A stretch of 64,000 nucleotides of DNA. It comes from Heliopora coerulea. Its lineage: Eukaryota > Cnidaria > Anthozoa > Scleralcyonacea > Helioporidae. The notes beneath the pieces are model-generated. The model had not been told where the DNA came from and did no database searches. It saw only the letters and a program-made list of their open reading frames with translations. The stretch spans positions 1,067,001-1,131,000 of the forward strand of contig JASJOG010000024.1 in NCBI GenBank assembly GCA_030142905.1, in the 5' to 3' direction. Shown piece after piece: positions 53,378 to 64,000 of this stretch; within the stretch, counting starts at the first letter, position 1; each line of letters starts with the position of its first letter. The translations under genes were made by a program, and so were the position numbers.

Positions 53378-53561
53378 CAAATTGTAAGTTGACTTTACAT
53401 TTTCTATCCATGTACTTTATCTATCTGTCCTGCTTAGTTTATTGAACATTAGTAACATTTTCCCAACTTCTAAATAATCTAGAAAATTTTAGAATTTAAA
53501 TGCAGATTTTAAGAAGAATTATTTTTTAGCATTCTCTACCAAATAATTAAGATTAACTTAA

Positions 53562-56500
53562 ATGAGCACTGAAATTTCATTTAGCACTTGGAACATTAAT
53601 GGTATATTTAATAGGGTCCTTGGAGATAAAACCAAAAACAAGGACCTGATTGATGCTATCTCCAAAATTGATTTTGTGATTCTAACTGAAACATGGACAA
53701 ACACAAGTTTAAACATTCCAGGATTTGAGGCTATTGTTTCTCAAACAGCTAAACCAGTTACTAACCAGGCATGTCGACAATCGGGTGGCATTAGCCTGTT
53801 TTTCAAAAGCAAATTTAAACAATATGTAAGTCTTATTAAGAATACAAAAAAACTTTCTATGGAGCAAACTCTCCAAAGAAATCTTGAACTCTGACCAAGA
53901 TTTATACATTTGTGGTACATACATACCACCAGAAAAATCAAAATACTTTGACAATGAAATTTTTGAAGAACTTGAAAATGATCTCATCTTTTTCTCATCA
54001 CGAGCAAATATAATACTTCTTGGTGATTTAAATGCAAGGACAAACAAACTTGAAGATTTTGTATCAAGTGAAGGAAGTGATCACATCCATGATGCTAGTG
54101 ATCACTCCCTTCAATTACCAGAAAGACAAAACTTTGATTCAACAACCAATAACCATGGAAAACAACTGATTGATATTTGCAAAAGTACTGACATGAGAAT
54201 TCTTAATGGTCGGACAAATGGTGACTCCTTGGGAAGACATACTTTTCATGGTAAAAATGGAAACAGTACTGTCGATTATATCATCTGTAACCAAAGCTTA
54301 ATGCCAAAAGTTAAACATCTAGTTGTAAAATCCCCTACCTATCTATCTGACCATAGCCAAGTCATCACTTGGATAAATTTAAATAAGACATATAATTATG
54401 CATCTAATGATACCCTCATGCAACCCCCTTTATCCAAATTACCAACTCAGTATGTTTGGACTGATGAATCAAGTAAGACTTTTAAGAAAGAATTAAAGTC
54501 ACTTGAGTTACAAATGAAACTAAACACATTCCTTGATAGTGTTTTCTCCTCTGACAGAGAAAGCATTAACAAATGTGTTAATGAATTTCAAAATATCATA
54601 AACCTTGCATCAATAAAATCCCTTAAAATTAAAAGAAAGAAATATAGACAGAAAATTAACAATGTTGCAAACAAAAAATGGTTTGATAAAGATTGTAGAT
54701 TTAAAAGACATCACCTAAGAAAACTTGCTAATCAGAAACATAGAGACCCTAATAATAATGAAATCAGAACTGCATACCATACAGCTCTGAGAGATTATAA
54801 AAATACCCTAGAAATAAAAAAGGACAATTTTCACTTCAATAAAATCCAAGAACTTGAAAATGCTAGCAAAGATCCAATGGTATTCTGGAAAACACTCAGA
54901 AATAGCAGTGATGATCTTGGTTTTAATGAAACTAAGAAAATGCCACAACCAAGCGAGTGGCTTCATCATTTTGAAACATTGCACTCAGAACATAAGCTAA
55001 AAAAGGAGCAAGAGGAAATCCTTGCAAGCCTGGAGAACTATGAAAAAACTAAAGACCTGTTTAATGAACTTGATGGAGCTATCACTGCAGATGAACTTGT
55101 AAAAGCAGCAAAAAAATTAAAATCAAGAAAAACTGCTTATACTGACAAAATTAAGAACGAAATGATAAAAACTAGCGTTGAAATTCTCTCCAAAGGTTTT
55201 CTAAAAGTATTCAACAACATTTTAACTTCGGGGAAACTTCCAGAAATGTGGACTGAGGGCCTAATAATTCCGATCCACAAATCGGGAAACTTACTCGATC
55301 CCGATAATTATCGAGGTATTTATGTTTCTAGTTGTATGGGCAAGCTATTTTGCTCAATTTTAAATAATAGATTAATAAACTTTGCCAACGAAAAGAAATT
55401 AATCCACCCTACTCAAATTGGATTTATGCCAGGAAATAGAACGGCAGACCATGTTCTCACTCTGAAAACCTTACATGATAATTACGTTAAACATAGTGAG
55501 AATGAAAAAATCTACACATGCTTTGTCGATTTTAGAAAAGCCTTTGATTCTGTCTGGCATCAAGGTTTGCTCTACAAATTGTTAAAAAACAACATAGGAG
55601 GACATTTCTATGATTTAATCCAAGACCTCTACTCGAACACAAAATGTGCAATAAAAATGTCAGAAGACAGGACACCTTTTTTCTCATACAAAAAGGGGGT
55701 CCGTCAAGGATGTATTTTAAGCCCTCTGTTATTTAATTTGTATATAAACGAACTCCCAAGACTTTTCGAACAAACGCAATCAGACCCATTTACATTACCA
55801 AACGGAACTACTATAAACAGCCTCCTGTATGCGGATGATCTAATTATACTCTCAAGATCGAAATCAGGTTTACAAAATTGTCTAAACCAACTGCACAATT
55901 GGTGTAGTAAATGGCTAATGGAAGTCAACATCAAAAAAACGAAAGTGATGGTATTACAAAAACACAATTCAAAATCCCCAAATCTTCATTTCCATATTGG
56001 AAATAAAAAGATAGATATAGTCAAAGAATATATCTATCTTGGCCTCAAACTTGTACCAAATGGCAAATTTAAACTTGCTCAAAGACAATTAAGCGAAAAA
56101 GCTCTGCATGCTCTTTTTAAAATCCGTAAACATTTAGACTTCCAAAAGCTTTCACCTAAAACAGCTACAAAAATTTTTGACTCGATCATTTCCCCCATTC
56201 TACTTTACAACTCAGAAGTCTGGGGAGTATACGAAAAAAACGACTTTAACAAATGGGACAATGCAGAAGCAGAAAAAGTTCATTTAAAATTTTGCAAGTT
56301 ATATTTGGGTGTAAACAGAAAAGCAAACAATATAGCTTGCAGAAGCGAAATTGGGAAATACCCTCTTCTGATTGCAATTAAAAAGAATATTATAGACTAC
56401 TTCAAACATATCCTTAAACTAGACGACAACTCAATCGTAAAACAATCCTTCCTAATGTCAAAACAACTATATAATAAGGACAAAGAATCCTTCTACACCA

Positions 56501-57069
56501 ACGCCATAACCATGCTAAAACCATTCTATGATAATTCAAGAAATTTCGAAAGTGATCTAATCAACTATAATACGAAAACTATAGTAAATAGGATGAAAGA
56601 AAAATATGTTGAATTCTGGAGACATAAAATGAATAACACCTCCAAACTGTCCTTCTTTTGTACATTTAAAAACGAATACAAAATGGCAGAATACTTATCC
56701 ATAATTAAAAATCCAACAATAAGGAGGACATTCTCTCAATACAGAGTAAGCAACCATAAATTAGAAATTGAACGAGGAAGATACGAAAATGTTCCCCGTG
56801 AACAACGTATCTGCAAACTTTGTAACTCTGATGTAGTGGAAAACGAATACCATTTCGCTTTAACCTGCCCGAAATACGAAGATTTGAGAAAAAATTCTAA
56901 TAATATTCTTAAAAATATCTTTTATCTCAATGCTACAACAGAAAACAAGCAGAGACTGCTTGAACATGTGATATCTTCAGACGATCCAGTTCTGGTTAAC
57001 CTGCTTTCTAAACATATCTTTCTTTGCTTTACTGAAAGAAACGATAGTCTCAAATCCAGGGAAGATTAA
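53562..57069 (+). pseudogene. retrotransposon ORF2: APE endonuclease, RT, zinc knuckle (one frameshift)
   Basis: The first frame (53562-53894) has STWNINGI and LTETWT. After the run of seven A at 53846-53852 the protein continues in the frame of 53884-57069. The endonuclease ends with ILLGDLNART, STVDYI and YLSDHSQVI. RT motifs are FVDFRKAFDSVW (about 55530), GVRQGCILSPLLFNLYINEL and LLYADDLIIL (about 55830). Residues about 976-994 of the long ORF form C-x2-C-x9-H-x4-C (CKLCNSDVVENEYHFALTC). All catalytic residues are present; total length about 1,165 residues. Confidence 0.93.
53846..53852 (+). other. A7 homopolymer that shifts the ORF2 frame
   Basis: With seven A the endonuclease frame ends at a TGA at 53892-53894. 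One A fewer, or a shift of one base, would join it to the long ORF (NFLWSKLSKEILN onward). It could be a true mutation, an assembly error or a slippage site. Confidence 0.85.
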
Positions 57070-57263
57070 TAGGGTTAGTAAATAGGCCTAAAACATCAAA
57101 AATACTCATACCAACATCTATATCATTTTTATAACTATTTTAATAGATACATTATCTGTGTAATTTAGATAATAGTAAACTTTCACTTCTTTCTACTAGT
57201 AAATATTAATGTATACGTAGCTTAGCAATACCTGTAATTAGGTCATGCAAGTCAAGCTTTAAT

Positions 57264-57287
57264 TAAACAAACAAACAAACAAACAAA
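57264..57287 (+). repeat. (AAAC)n 3' tail of the retrotransposon
   Basis: Five to six AAAC units directly after the 3' UTR. It marks the right border of the non-LTR element. Confidence 0.85.
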
Positions 57288-57289
57288 GC

Positions 57290-60200
57290 ATGGCTTCGTT
57301 TCGATTGAAAAACAAGGTATGAATGTTGTTCCAAAGAAATAATCTCAAAATGCCGGAAAAGGCATTTCATAAACATTTCCCACTTTCGGAGGGAATGCCT
57401 CCACATCACTTGGCCGGCTCCGTTTCCCCCACTTTTAGGAAGCGATTATCGCCCTTGTTTATCTTCGCGACGAGCATCGTGTCTCAAGTCGGTCGTTGCG
57501 GCCGTTTTTATTCAAAATGTGTGCGTGGTTAAGGGAGATCGTATCAAGGTAGGAGGGGAAGAGGTTAGAATATACATCATAGCTGTAATTTTATAGATGG
57601 AGAGATGTTCAGAGATTTGACGGGATTTTTAGTTCTATCTTTAGGTGGACAGGTTTATGTATGCGAGTTCGTCAGTTCTCACAGGAGCCAACGCGCTTAC
57701 ACTGAACAAAATTTCGATCAGACTTGATCCATGAAGAAAACCATTGTGCTCGTCAAAAAGCTAAAGGAAGACACCGTGCTCGTTAGAACCAGTCTACAGA
57801 GAAAAGCCAAGGCGCTCGTTAAAGTCCATTTGAAAGACGTTACAAACGAAGGCGTAGCCATGCCTGTTTACTGTCGTCGTAGTTTGAATAGCTCACCAAA
57901 AATCGCAAATATATATATGACTGCTTGCCTTGGCGTATGAGAGCGGTGTCGCATTTCGCGGTTGCTGAACAGAAAGCGACAAGACTTCTCTACACGGCTG
58001 TTGAGACCGAGCCAAGAATTTACCTACAAGTTATTTAAGCAATCCACCGAGCTCTTTTAGCATGAGTTAAATTGCAGCTGTGACAAGGCCGTGAAATTTA
58101 ATACCTTGTAACCTCTGTCAGAAACTCTTTGCATTGAAATTTTAAATTCGCTACCCCCGAAAAAAAGTTCCCAAAAAACAGCGTCAATTTCATATTTGTG
58201 AGTATAATAAAATGTAGAACTGAACTCAAAATCTCGCGGTGCACACTGTCGCACGAAGTGTCAAAAGAACCGTCAAAAGAGGCCTCGTTTAAAGGTTTGC
58301 CTTCTTTAAAACAAAAAATTGGGAATAACGATTTCCAAACTGTTTGGGGATATAAAAATCACAGGCCAATGAAAGATCTATGACTTACTAACATAAGCTC
58401 TTATTTTCCTGGCTGAGATGTAAGACGATTTTTGCAACACCAATGTCAAGGGGCCTGTAAATTTTTTTATCGATACTTGCTGCGATGCGTAATCGAACCC
58501 AATTCAAAAATCCATAGAAACCTCTTAATTGTCCAAGGACCGCCTCTAGTACTCTGCCATTTTCACCATTTCGGTTGAGTTACCTTCTTTATATGCCCAC
58601 TGATGATCGTCAGCAAGTTCATGATCATCAATATGGTGGCCAGGTAGTCGCCATTCTAACACAACTGAACGGATTTTCACAACAGCATGGGCAGATGCAT
58701 GTACGGACACGTACACATTTTTTAAGCTGATGATATCAACCTACATTCGCATCTGTGTGTAGCCAGTCAGTAAGATGAAAAGCCCCAAATTTTCATTCAG
58801 ATATATTTTGTGCTAGAAAAGGTAAGCACATTTCGCAGTTATTGTTCAAAGTGCTTTGATTGTTAGTTTAGTTTATTGGCTTGGTTCACGGAAATACACA
58901 GTGTGTGTGTGTCTTGACCTCCGCCGAACCCCTGAGACTGACTGAGTTTTGTAAAATGACAGAGACCCCTTAAATATATTTTATAATTTATATGTATTAC
59001 CAGTCTCATACACTCAAAATCTTGGAAAACTTTAAATCGAAAAAGCTGCATTTCATCGAGTCGGATTGTGGACTGTTTACGTTGGGACACGCGAGACGTC
59101 AAGTCGCCTCATCTGAAGTCTCAGCGGCAAATTTCCTTGTATGCATTGTGCAAAACGTTTGTGCGGGGGCTAAAATTTTGTCACCGTAACTTGTGCCATT
59201 AATATCAAATTGATTTGAATTCATGCTACGAACCGCAGGGGCAGAACTTTTTTCCCCGTGACATGTCCCTTTATTTAATTCCTAACAAAACTTCGGTCAT
59301 CTCTTTCTTCTCTATGGTGATTGAAGCTAGTCGTACAAGTAGAATAAGTCTTCCACAAGTTATCGTGCCAAATGGAAATCAAAGCTCATTTTTTGTGACA
59401 GCGTCTGCTACATTTACAGCCATACTCGATTTAATTGATGATGACTCAGCATGCTGTTGTACAGCAACATTCTGCAACATGAGAAACAAAATTGTTCATT
59501 TTTGCAAGTTTCTTCAAATTTCCATGAAATTCTCAAAATCCTTTAAATTTTCTTCAAAATTTTGTTTCCTTCAAATTTCTTTCATTTCCTTAAAAGTTCC
59601 TTCAGAAAGGTAATTTCATTAAAGTGGAAGCACACTTCGTAATTCCCGAACTGGAGGCTACTTTAATCATTAATCAACTGTCTCTTGGTCGTGTTATGTC
59701 AGCCTATTTTCCCTTTAATCCATCGAGATACAAAGACATCCTTCCAAGTGACCAGTAGGTTGTATTCTCCTGGGAAATCGCTTTTGAGCATATATGTGAA
59801 CACTTACCAACAACAGCAACCAAAGTTGGGTTCATATAAAGCGGACAAGCAGCAGGGTTCAGCCAACCAGGGTGTGTTGGCTTAACAATTTGACCAAATA
59901 CCGTGCAAAAAGAAGATAATTGTTACCCCGATAAAATAATAAGCTTACTGGCCACCAACGGAATATTTTTCCACTTCAATAACAACGTAAGCATTAAAAT
60001 TAATTATTGTCATGTAGATGATCGATAACCAGTCTGCCAGATCGTCATCAGAACTCCAACTTCGAGAAGACGGCCTCGAAACGGGTCGTTAATGTGTCTC
60101 TATCATGTAACTCACTGTATCTTAGGCTTCTAAGGTTTCCAATGGATGAGTTGAAGTTAATATTCTGACAACAGAAATGTTTGTATGGCGTCCGAAGGAG

Positions 60201-61280
60201 GTTTCGTTAATTAACTTACTTTGAATACAAGAAATGTAAATAAGACACAGCTGGTTATGTGAGACGTTTTTGTTTATGCAATCCTAGTGGCGCCGTTTGG
60301 CTGCCCAGCCTAAAACTGGGAAATAAATTAACCGCTCAACAAAGTAATATATGATACTAAGAGTGTATATAACTTTAAACATCAGGAATGTGTAACAGAT
60401 CTTGCAGTGCTTAGCAACAGAAGAGCTCTTTGTTGCCACGTATTAGTTTACAAGCTAAAACAATCAAAGATTGCCGTCTCTCACTACGCATTGATTCGGC
60501 TTCCTTTGTTCACAACAATCTCCATCTTCTCACTACGAAGGGCTATACAAGAAAACATCTAACACTAGTGGTAGTTTCGAAAACTATGTTACATGAACTT
60601 AAAGCATTCAATGACATTATCAGTGTTAAGCTCTTATTAAAAAGCCTGTGTCAGGAAGAAGCGCTCTTCAGGGGTCAAGGACAACCAATTTTTACTTGAC
60701 CCTAAATGCTTCGTTCATTTTTCTTAATTATCAGTAAGAAAGAACTGGAGCCAAATTTAATAACGGAGGAAAGGACAACTTGAACTTTCCTATCAGTTAT
60801 CGAGCAGAGGAGAACTATTAAGCGATGAGAAATTTGTAGTAACTCGACCTTGTTCATTTAATTATTCTTTTATTTCCTGTTAGTGATCACGTGATGGAGA
60901 AGCTAAACTGCCGACAATTCCAAAACGTTTGAACATTGCGGTATCTGCAATATTTGGCATTTTTAAGCGGTTTTACTTCGAAATCTGTCGCTCTTGAACA
61001 TCAAAGACATGTGGAAAAGAAAGAAGACATATAAAAATATTGAAAAGTCACTTGGGAAGTAGAAGATGGACTGTATTTTTGTGGAACGTTCGAAAACAAT
61101 TTAACTTGTGTACTTCCATGTCAACAATTGCTTGCAAATTTGAAAGCCGAGCCGTGGTTGACTTACCTTTTTGCCGTTCTGGGTTTGAACATTATCTGGT
61201 CGGTCGATGGTTCTTGATTGAGTAATGTGAAATATTTCTACTGGAATTGGAATTGCCTTCTGTAAACCTGAACTTCAGTC
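57290..61280. other. region upstream of the cadherin gene, no gene recognised
   Basis: The open frames here are short and lack known motifs. I recognise no repeat family. It may hold the cadherin promoter and 5' exons, but I cannot point to specific sites. Confidence 0.5.
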
Positions 61281-64000
61281 ATGGAACGTTCGCAAACGCT
61301 TATGGGCAAAACAACCTACTTTGGAATCTTTATGTTGTTGAGCATCACACTGTCATCTTCTTCCAGCGGCATCAGAAGGAAATTTTTGATACGGGAAGGA
61401 CGTCCACCGAATACGTTTGTTGGAAATCTTTCTCATCAATTGCTCAAACCACTGAGACCAATTCCCAAGGAGTTTAACGTGAGTCTAGTAACGGGAGTAA
61501 TAACTTCTACAGTAACATTAGATCGAGAAAACAAAAGTCATTATTCTTTTGACCTGATTGCGCTCAATTATACTCTTATTAACGTTTACATAACAGTGGA
61601 GGATATTAACGATGAAAATCCTCAGTTTTTATTTTCAAATCGAACTGTATCTATCTCAGAAGCCTACGATGTTGGTTATAATTACGACCTCGGAACAGTA
61701 ACTGATGGGGACGAAGGCTTGAATTCTGTTCAGAACGACACACTTCAAATTTTATCTGGAAATGAAGGTAATGTATTCAGTGTGAATGCTGGAAAATATG
61801 AGGGAAACTCTTACCGTGTCTACCTTGTAATAGTGTCGAAACTGAGACGAAGCGTTAACGATAGATATGTTTTGAATATCACAGCCTCGGACAAAGGCAT
61901 TCCCGTGAGAACTGGATATGTCTTGCTAGCAGTGATCGTCGAAGATTACAATGACTGCCCTCCAGAATTTACTAGATCAGTTTACAGAGCAGTGGTTTCT
62001 GAAAGTGCACCTAAATCAACCGTTGTATTGAATTTGACAACAACTGACTGTGATTTTGGCAAGAATGCAGAAGTAAAATACGAAATGGATTATGAACGTG
62101 ACAAAGATAGGTATTTCGGAATTAAGCAAAAAGGACAAGTTGGTTTTATACAGACAAATTTAAATCTGGATTACGAAAGAAAAAAACAGTACAATTTGCG
62201 AGTGATTGCTACTGATTTGGGTACTCCACAAAGAATGTCACGTGTTGATGTAATTGTTGATGTGAGGGATGAAAATGACAATAGTCCTGAAATTGGCACT
62301 TTTAACTTTAATTCTGTCAAGGAAAATGCACGCATTAATGCTACAGTAGCCTCTATTAAGATAGAAGATAAGGATTCCGGTGAAAATGCTCAGTTGGATG
62401 TGAAAATTGAGCCTCAAGATGTGTTTTTTATAACAAGAGTGTCAAGCGGACTATTTTATATATATTTGAAGTCAACATTAGACAGAGAAATTCAAAAAAG
62501 CTACCAAATGATTGTTACTGCAACTGACCATGGCAAACCCCCTCGAAAATCTCAAAATGCTGCTTCCCTGACAGTTGGTGATGTAAATGACAATCCTCCA
62601 AAGTTTGAGCAGAATAATTACACCAAAGATATCCTGGAATCTGAAAATATTGGTACTTCTGTTGTTACTGTACATGCTACTGATCCAGACATAGTTTCTG
62701 CAAAGAGCATAAGATACCATGTTATATCAACTGAAAACATTAATTACTCAACATGGTTTAAAATAAACCAAACTTCTGGGCTTATTTCTGTTGCATCAAA
62801 TATTGACAGAGAAAGGTATTCACAAGTGGTTCTTGTTGTTGAAGCCCGTGATGGTGGAATCCCAGAATACTCAGCAAACTGCACAGTTGTTTTGAATATC
62901 TTGGATGTGAATGACAATGCTCCAGAGTTTTCGTACTTGCAATATATAGCATCTGTTCTTGAAAATGTTCCTGCAGGGAAATTTGTGGTGCAGGTTACTG
63001 CTTCAGACAAAGATCTCTCAGCAAGTGGGCATATCCTCTATTCCTTTGACCCTAGCTCACCTCCTCCAAAGAATGTCTTCAATATAAATAAGAGAACAGG
63101 AATTGTGACTACTCTTCAAGCATTAGATCGTGAAGTTGTTGATAAATATGAATTTGGTGTGATTGCTGAGGATGAAGGTGGCTTAAAAGGAACAGCTAAG
63201 GTCAAGGTGCTGGTGAAAGATTTCAATGATAACCCACCATTCTTTAAACCTGACTTTTATAATCTATCTGTCCTTGAAAACATTACTGTCGGATCACCAC
63301 TGGTTCAACTGATGGCTTTTGATAATGATACTGACTGGAATGCTCGTATATCTTATGAAATTGTTTCTGGAAACAAAGAAAATACTTTTGCATTAGGTGA
63401 AAACAGCAGTGTGGTTTACCTTCAAAAAAATTTAGATAGGGAAGAAAAGGAAAAATACTCATTGGAGTGCCGTGCAATAGATAATGGTGGACTAACATCT
63501 CTTAATCTTGCTGTAGTGGAAATTCTTGTGGAAGATGTGAATGACGACCCCCCAGTGTTCTTGAGAAAGGACTATAGTTTTCATGTTCCAGAGAACCCAT
63601 TGTCATCTGTTTTTATTGGTACAGTGTCAGCTAAAAGTCGTGACCAAGGATCTGGTGGTGTGATAAGTTACACTGTAAAAACTCCTGAAGCTCAACAGAC
63701 TTTTTATGCCAACAGTTCTGGTGCATTATTTACAAAGGTTGGCCTTGACCATGAAATTCAAGCAAAACATGTTTTTGCTGTTGAAGCAAGGGATCATGGT
63801 AATCCTTCCCTTTTTGGTTTGGTCAATATTACTGTGTATGTTAAAGATGTCAATGATAACCCTCCTGTTTGGGGTAATAATGACATTAAAATAAACCTTT
63901 GTGAAAACACAAGAGTTGATGATGTATTTTTTGTGTTCAATGCTTCTGATTCAGATTCTGGAAAAAATGGTGAAGTTACCTACAGAATTGCTGCTGGTCG
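61281..64000 (+). CDS. cadherin/protocadherin-like protein, large single-exon ectodomain (3' end outside window)
   Basis: Open for 906 codons without intron or stop, and still open at the window edge. The start ATG at 61281 follows an in-frame TGA; residues 1-30 include the hydrophobic core FGIFMLLSITL, a likely signal peptide. Calcium-binding linkers ending cadherin repeats are DINDENPQF (about 108), DYNDCPPEF (222), DENDNSPEI (330), DVNDNPPKF (434), DVNDNAPEF (543), DFNDNPPFF (648), DVNDDPPVF (752) and DVNDNPPVW (856). LDRE/LDYE and DxD/AxDxG motifs lie in most repeats. Repeat 1 is degenerate. There are many N-x-S/T sites. It should mediate calcium-dependent cell adhesion at the surface. 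Protocadherin, FAT or Dachsous subfamily is undecided without the C-terminus. Confidence 0.92.
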   Translation, partial: MERSQTLMGKTTYFGIFMLLSITLSSSSSGIRRKFLIREGRPPNTFVGNLSHQLLKPLRPIPKEFNVSLVTGVITSTVTLDRENKSHYSFDLIALNYTLINVYITVEDINDENPQFLFSNRTVSISEAYDVGYNYDLGTVTDGDEGLNSVQNDTLQILSGNEGNVFSVNAGKYEGNSYRVYLVIVSKLRRSVNDRYVLNITASDKGIPVRTGYVLLAVIVEDYNDCPPEFTRSVYRAVVSESAPKSTVVLNLTTTDCDFGKNAEVKYEMDYERDKDRYFGIKQKGQVGFIQTNLNLDYERKKQYNLRVIATDLGTPQRMSRVDVIVDVRDENDNSPEIGTFNFNSVKENARINATVASIKIEDKDSGENAQLDVKIEPQDVFFITRVSSGLFYIYLKSTLDREIQKSYQMIVTATDHGKPPRKSQNAASLTVGDVNDNPPKFEQNNYTKDILESENIGTSVVTVHATDPDIVSAKSIRYHVISTENINYSTWFKINQTSGLISVASNIDRERYSQVVLVVEARDGGIPEYSANCTVVLNILDVNDNAPEFSYLQYIASVLENVPAGKFVVQVTASDKDLSASGHILYSFDPSSPPPKNVFNINKRTGIVTTLQALDREVVDKYEFGVIAEDEGGLKGTAKVKVLVKDFNDNPPFFKPDFYNLSVLENITVGSPLVQLMAFDNDTDWNARISYEIVSGNKENTFALGENSSVVYLQKNLDREEKEKYSLECRAIDNGGLTSLNLAVVEILVEDVNDDPPVFLRKDYSFHVPENPLSSVFIGTVSAKSRDQGSGGVISYTVKTPEAQQTFYANSSGALFTKVGLDHEIQAKHVFAVEARDHGNPSLFGLVNITVYVKDVNDNPPVWGNNDIKINLCENTRVDDVFFVFNASDSDSGKNGEVTYRIAAG

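Larger units (their letters stand above)
51180..57288 (+). mobile_element. nearly intact CR1/L2-like non-LTR retrotransposon
   Basis: Two ORFs with a short spacer: ORF1 at 51434-53377 and ORF2 at 53562-57069 (one frameshift). The 3' end is an (AAAC)n tail at 57264-57287. Long open frames without other damage indicate recent insertion. The left border is approximate; I found no clear target duplication. It is by far the youngest-looking retroelement in the window. Confidence 0.9.

Noticed and set aside
59215..59613. 132-codon ORF upstream of the cadherin gene
   Set aside because: The composition follows an AAATTT-rich repeat-like stretch and no motif or splice context supports it.
61247..61477. 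76-codon ORF overlapping the cadherin start
   Set aside because: It is in another frame of the cadherin coding region and lacks support.
1..64000. CRISPR arrays, operons or bacterial features
   Set aside because: The DNA is clearly eukaryotic; the direct repeats seen are microsatellites or transposon parts.

Overview
This is eukaryotic, AT-rich animal DNA: split genes with GT-AG introns, many transposons, and no operons. The mix of Penelope-like elements, Harbinger and hAT DNA transposons, several non-LTR clades and a cadherin with a very large single exon suggests a cnidarian, most likely an anthozoan (coral or sea anemone). That placement is inference from gene content; no marker gene proves it.

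Two host genes are visible. From 131 to 38731 (+) lies the C-terminal half of a WDR17 orthologue. I could place 19 exons by translating across splice sites; junction phases agree wherever adjacent exons are joined, from 131 to 28597, and the last exon ends in the typical WDR17 C-terminus. One small exon or exon pair before the last one is unresolved. The introns carry most of the mobile DNA of this half: a decayed APE-type non-LTR element with C2H2 fingers (about 5.7-9.3 kb), a CR1/L2-like RT scrap (17.7-18.2 kb), a minus-strand non-LTR with a conserved C-terminal domain (19.5-25.4 kb) that carries nested MITEs, and a Penelope-like element with an inverted partial copy (29.2-32.5 kb). From 61281 to the window end (+) runs an uninterrupted cadherin ectodomain ORF of more than 900 codons with a signal peptide and at least eight cadherin repeats. 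It is open at the right edge.

Between the two genes (38.7-61.3 kb) I see no convincing host gene. The stretch holds a tRNA-like inverted repeat (38.85-39.2 kb), a zinc-ribbon ORF remnant, a Penelope-like tail, a broken HARBI1-type Harbinger transposase (40.3-42.2 kb) with a convergent Myb/SANT-like partner ORF (44.3-43.4 kb), a cluster of hAT-type MITEs with readable 8-bp target duplications, and a nearly intact non-LTR retrotransposon (51.4-57.3 kb). In that element ORF1 encodes an SGNH hydrolase-like domain, and ORF2 (APE + RT + zinc knuckle) is interrupted only by a one-base shift at a run of seven A.

The most informative structures are insertions inside insertions whose target duplications can be read directly. 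A hAT MITE splits the Harbinger transposase, a TA-flanked MITE splits the minus-strand non-LTR C-terminal domain, and one hAT MITE sits inside another. For the first two, removing the insert with one duplication copy restores the host element's reading frame, which gives a relative order of transposition events.
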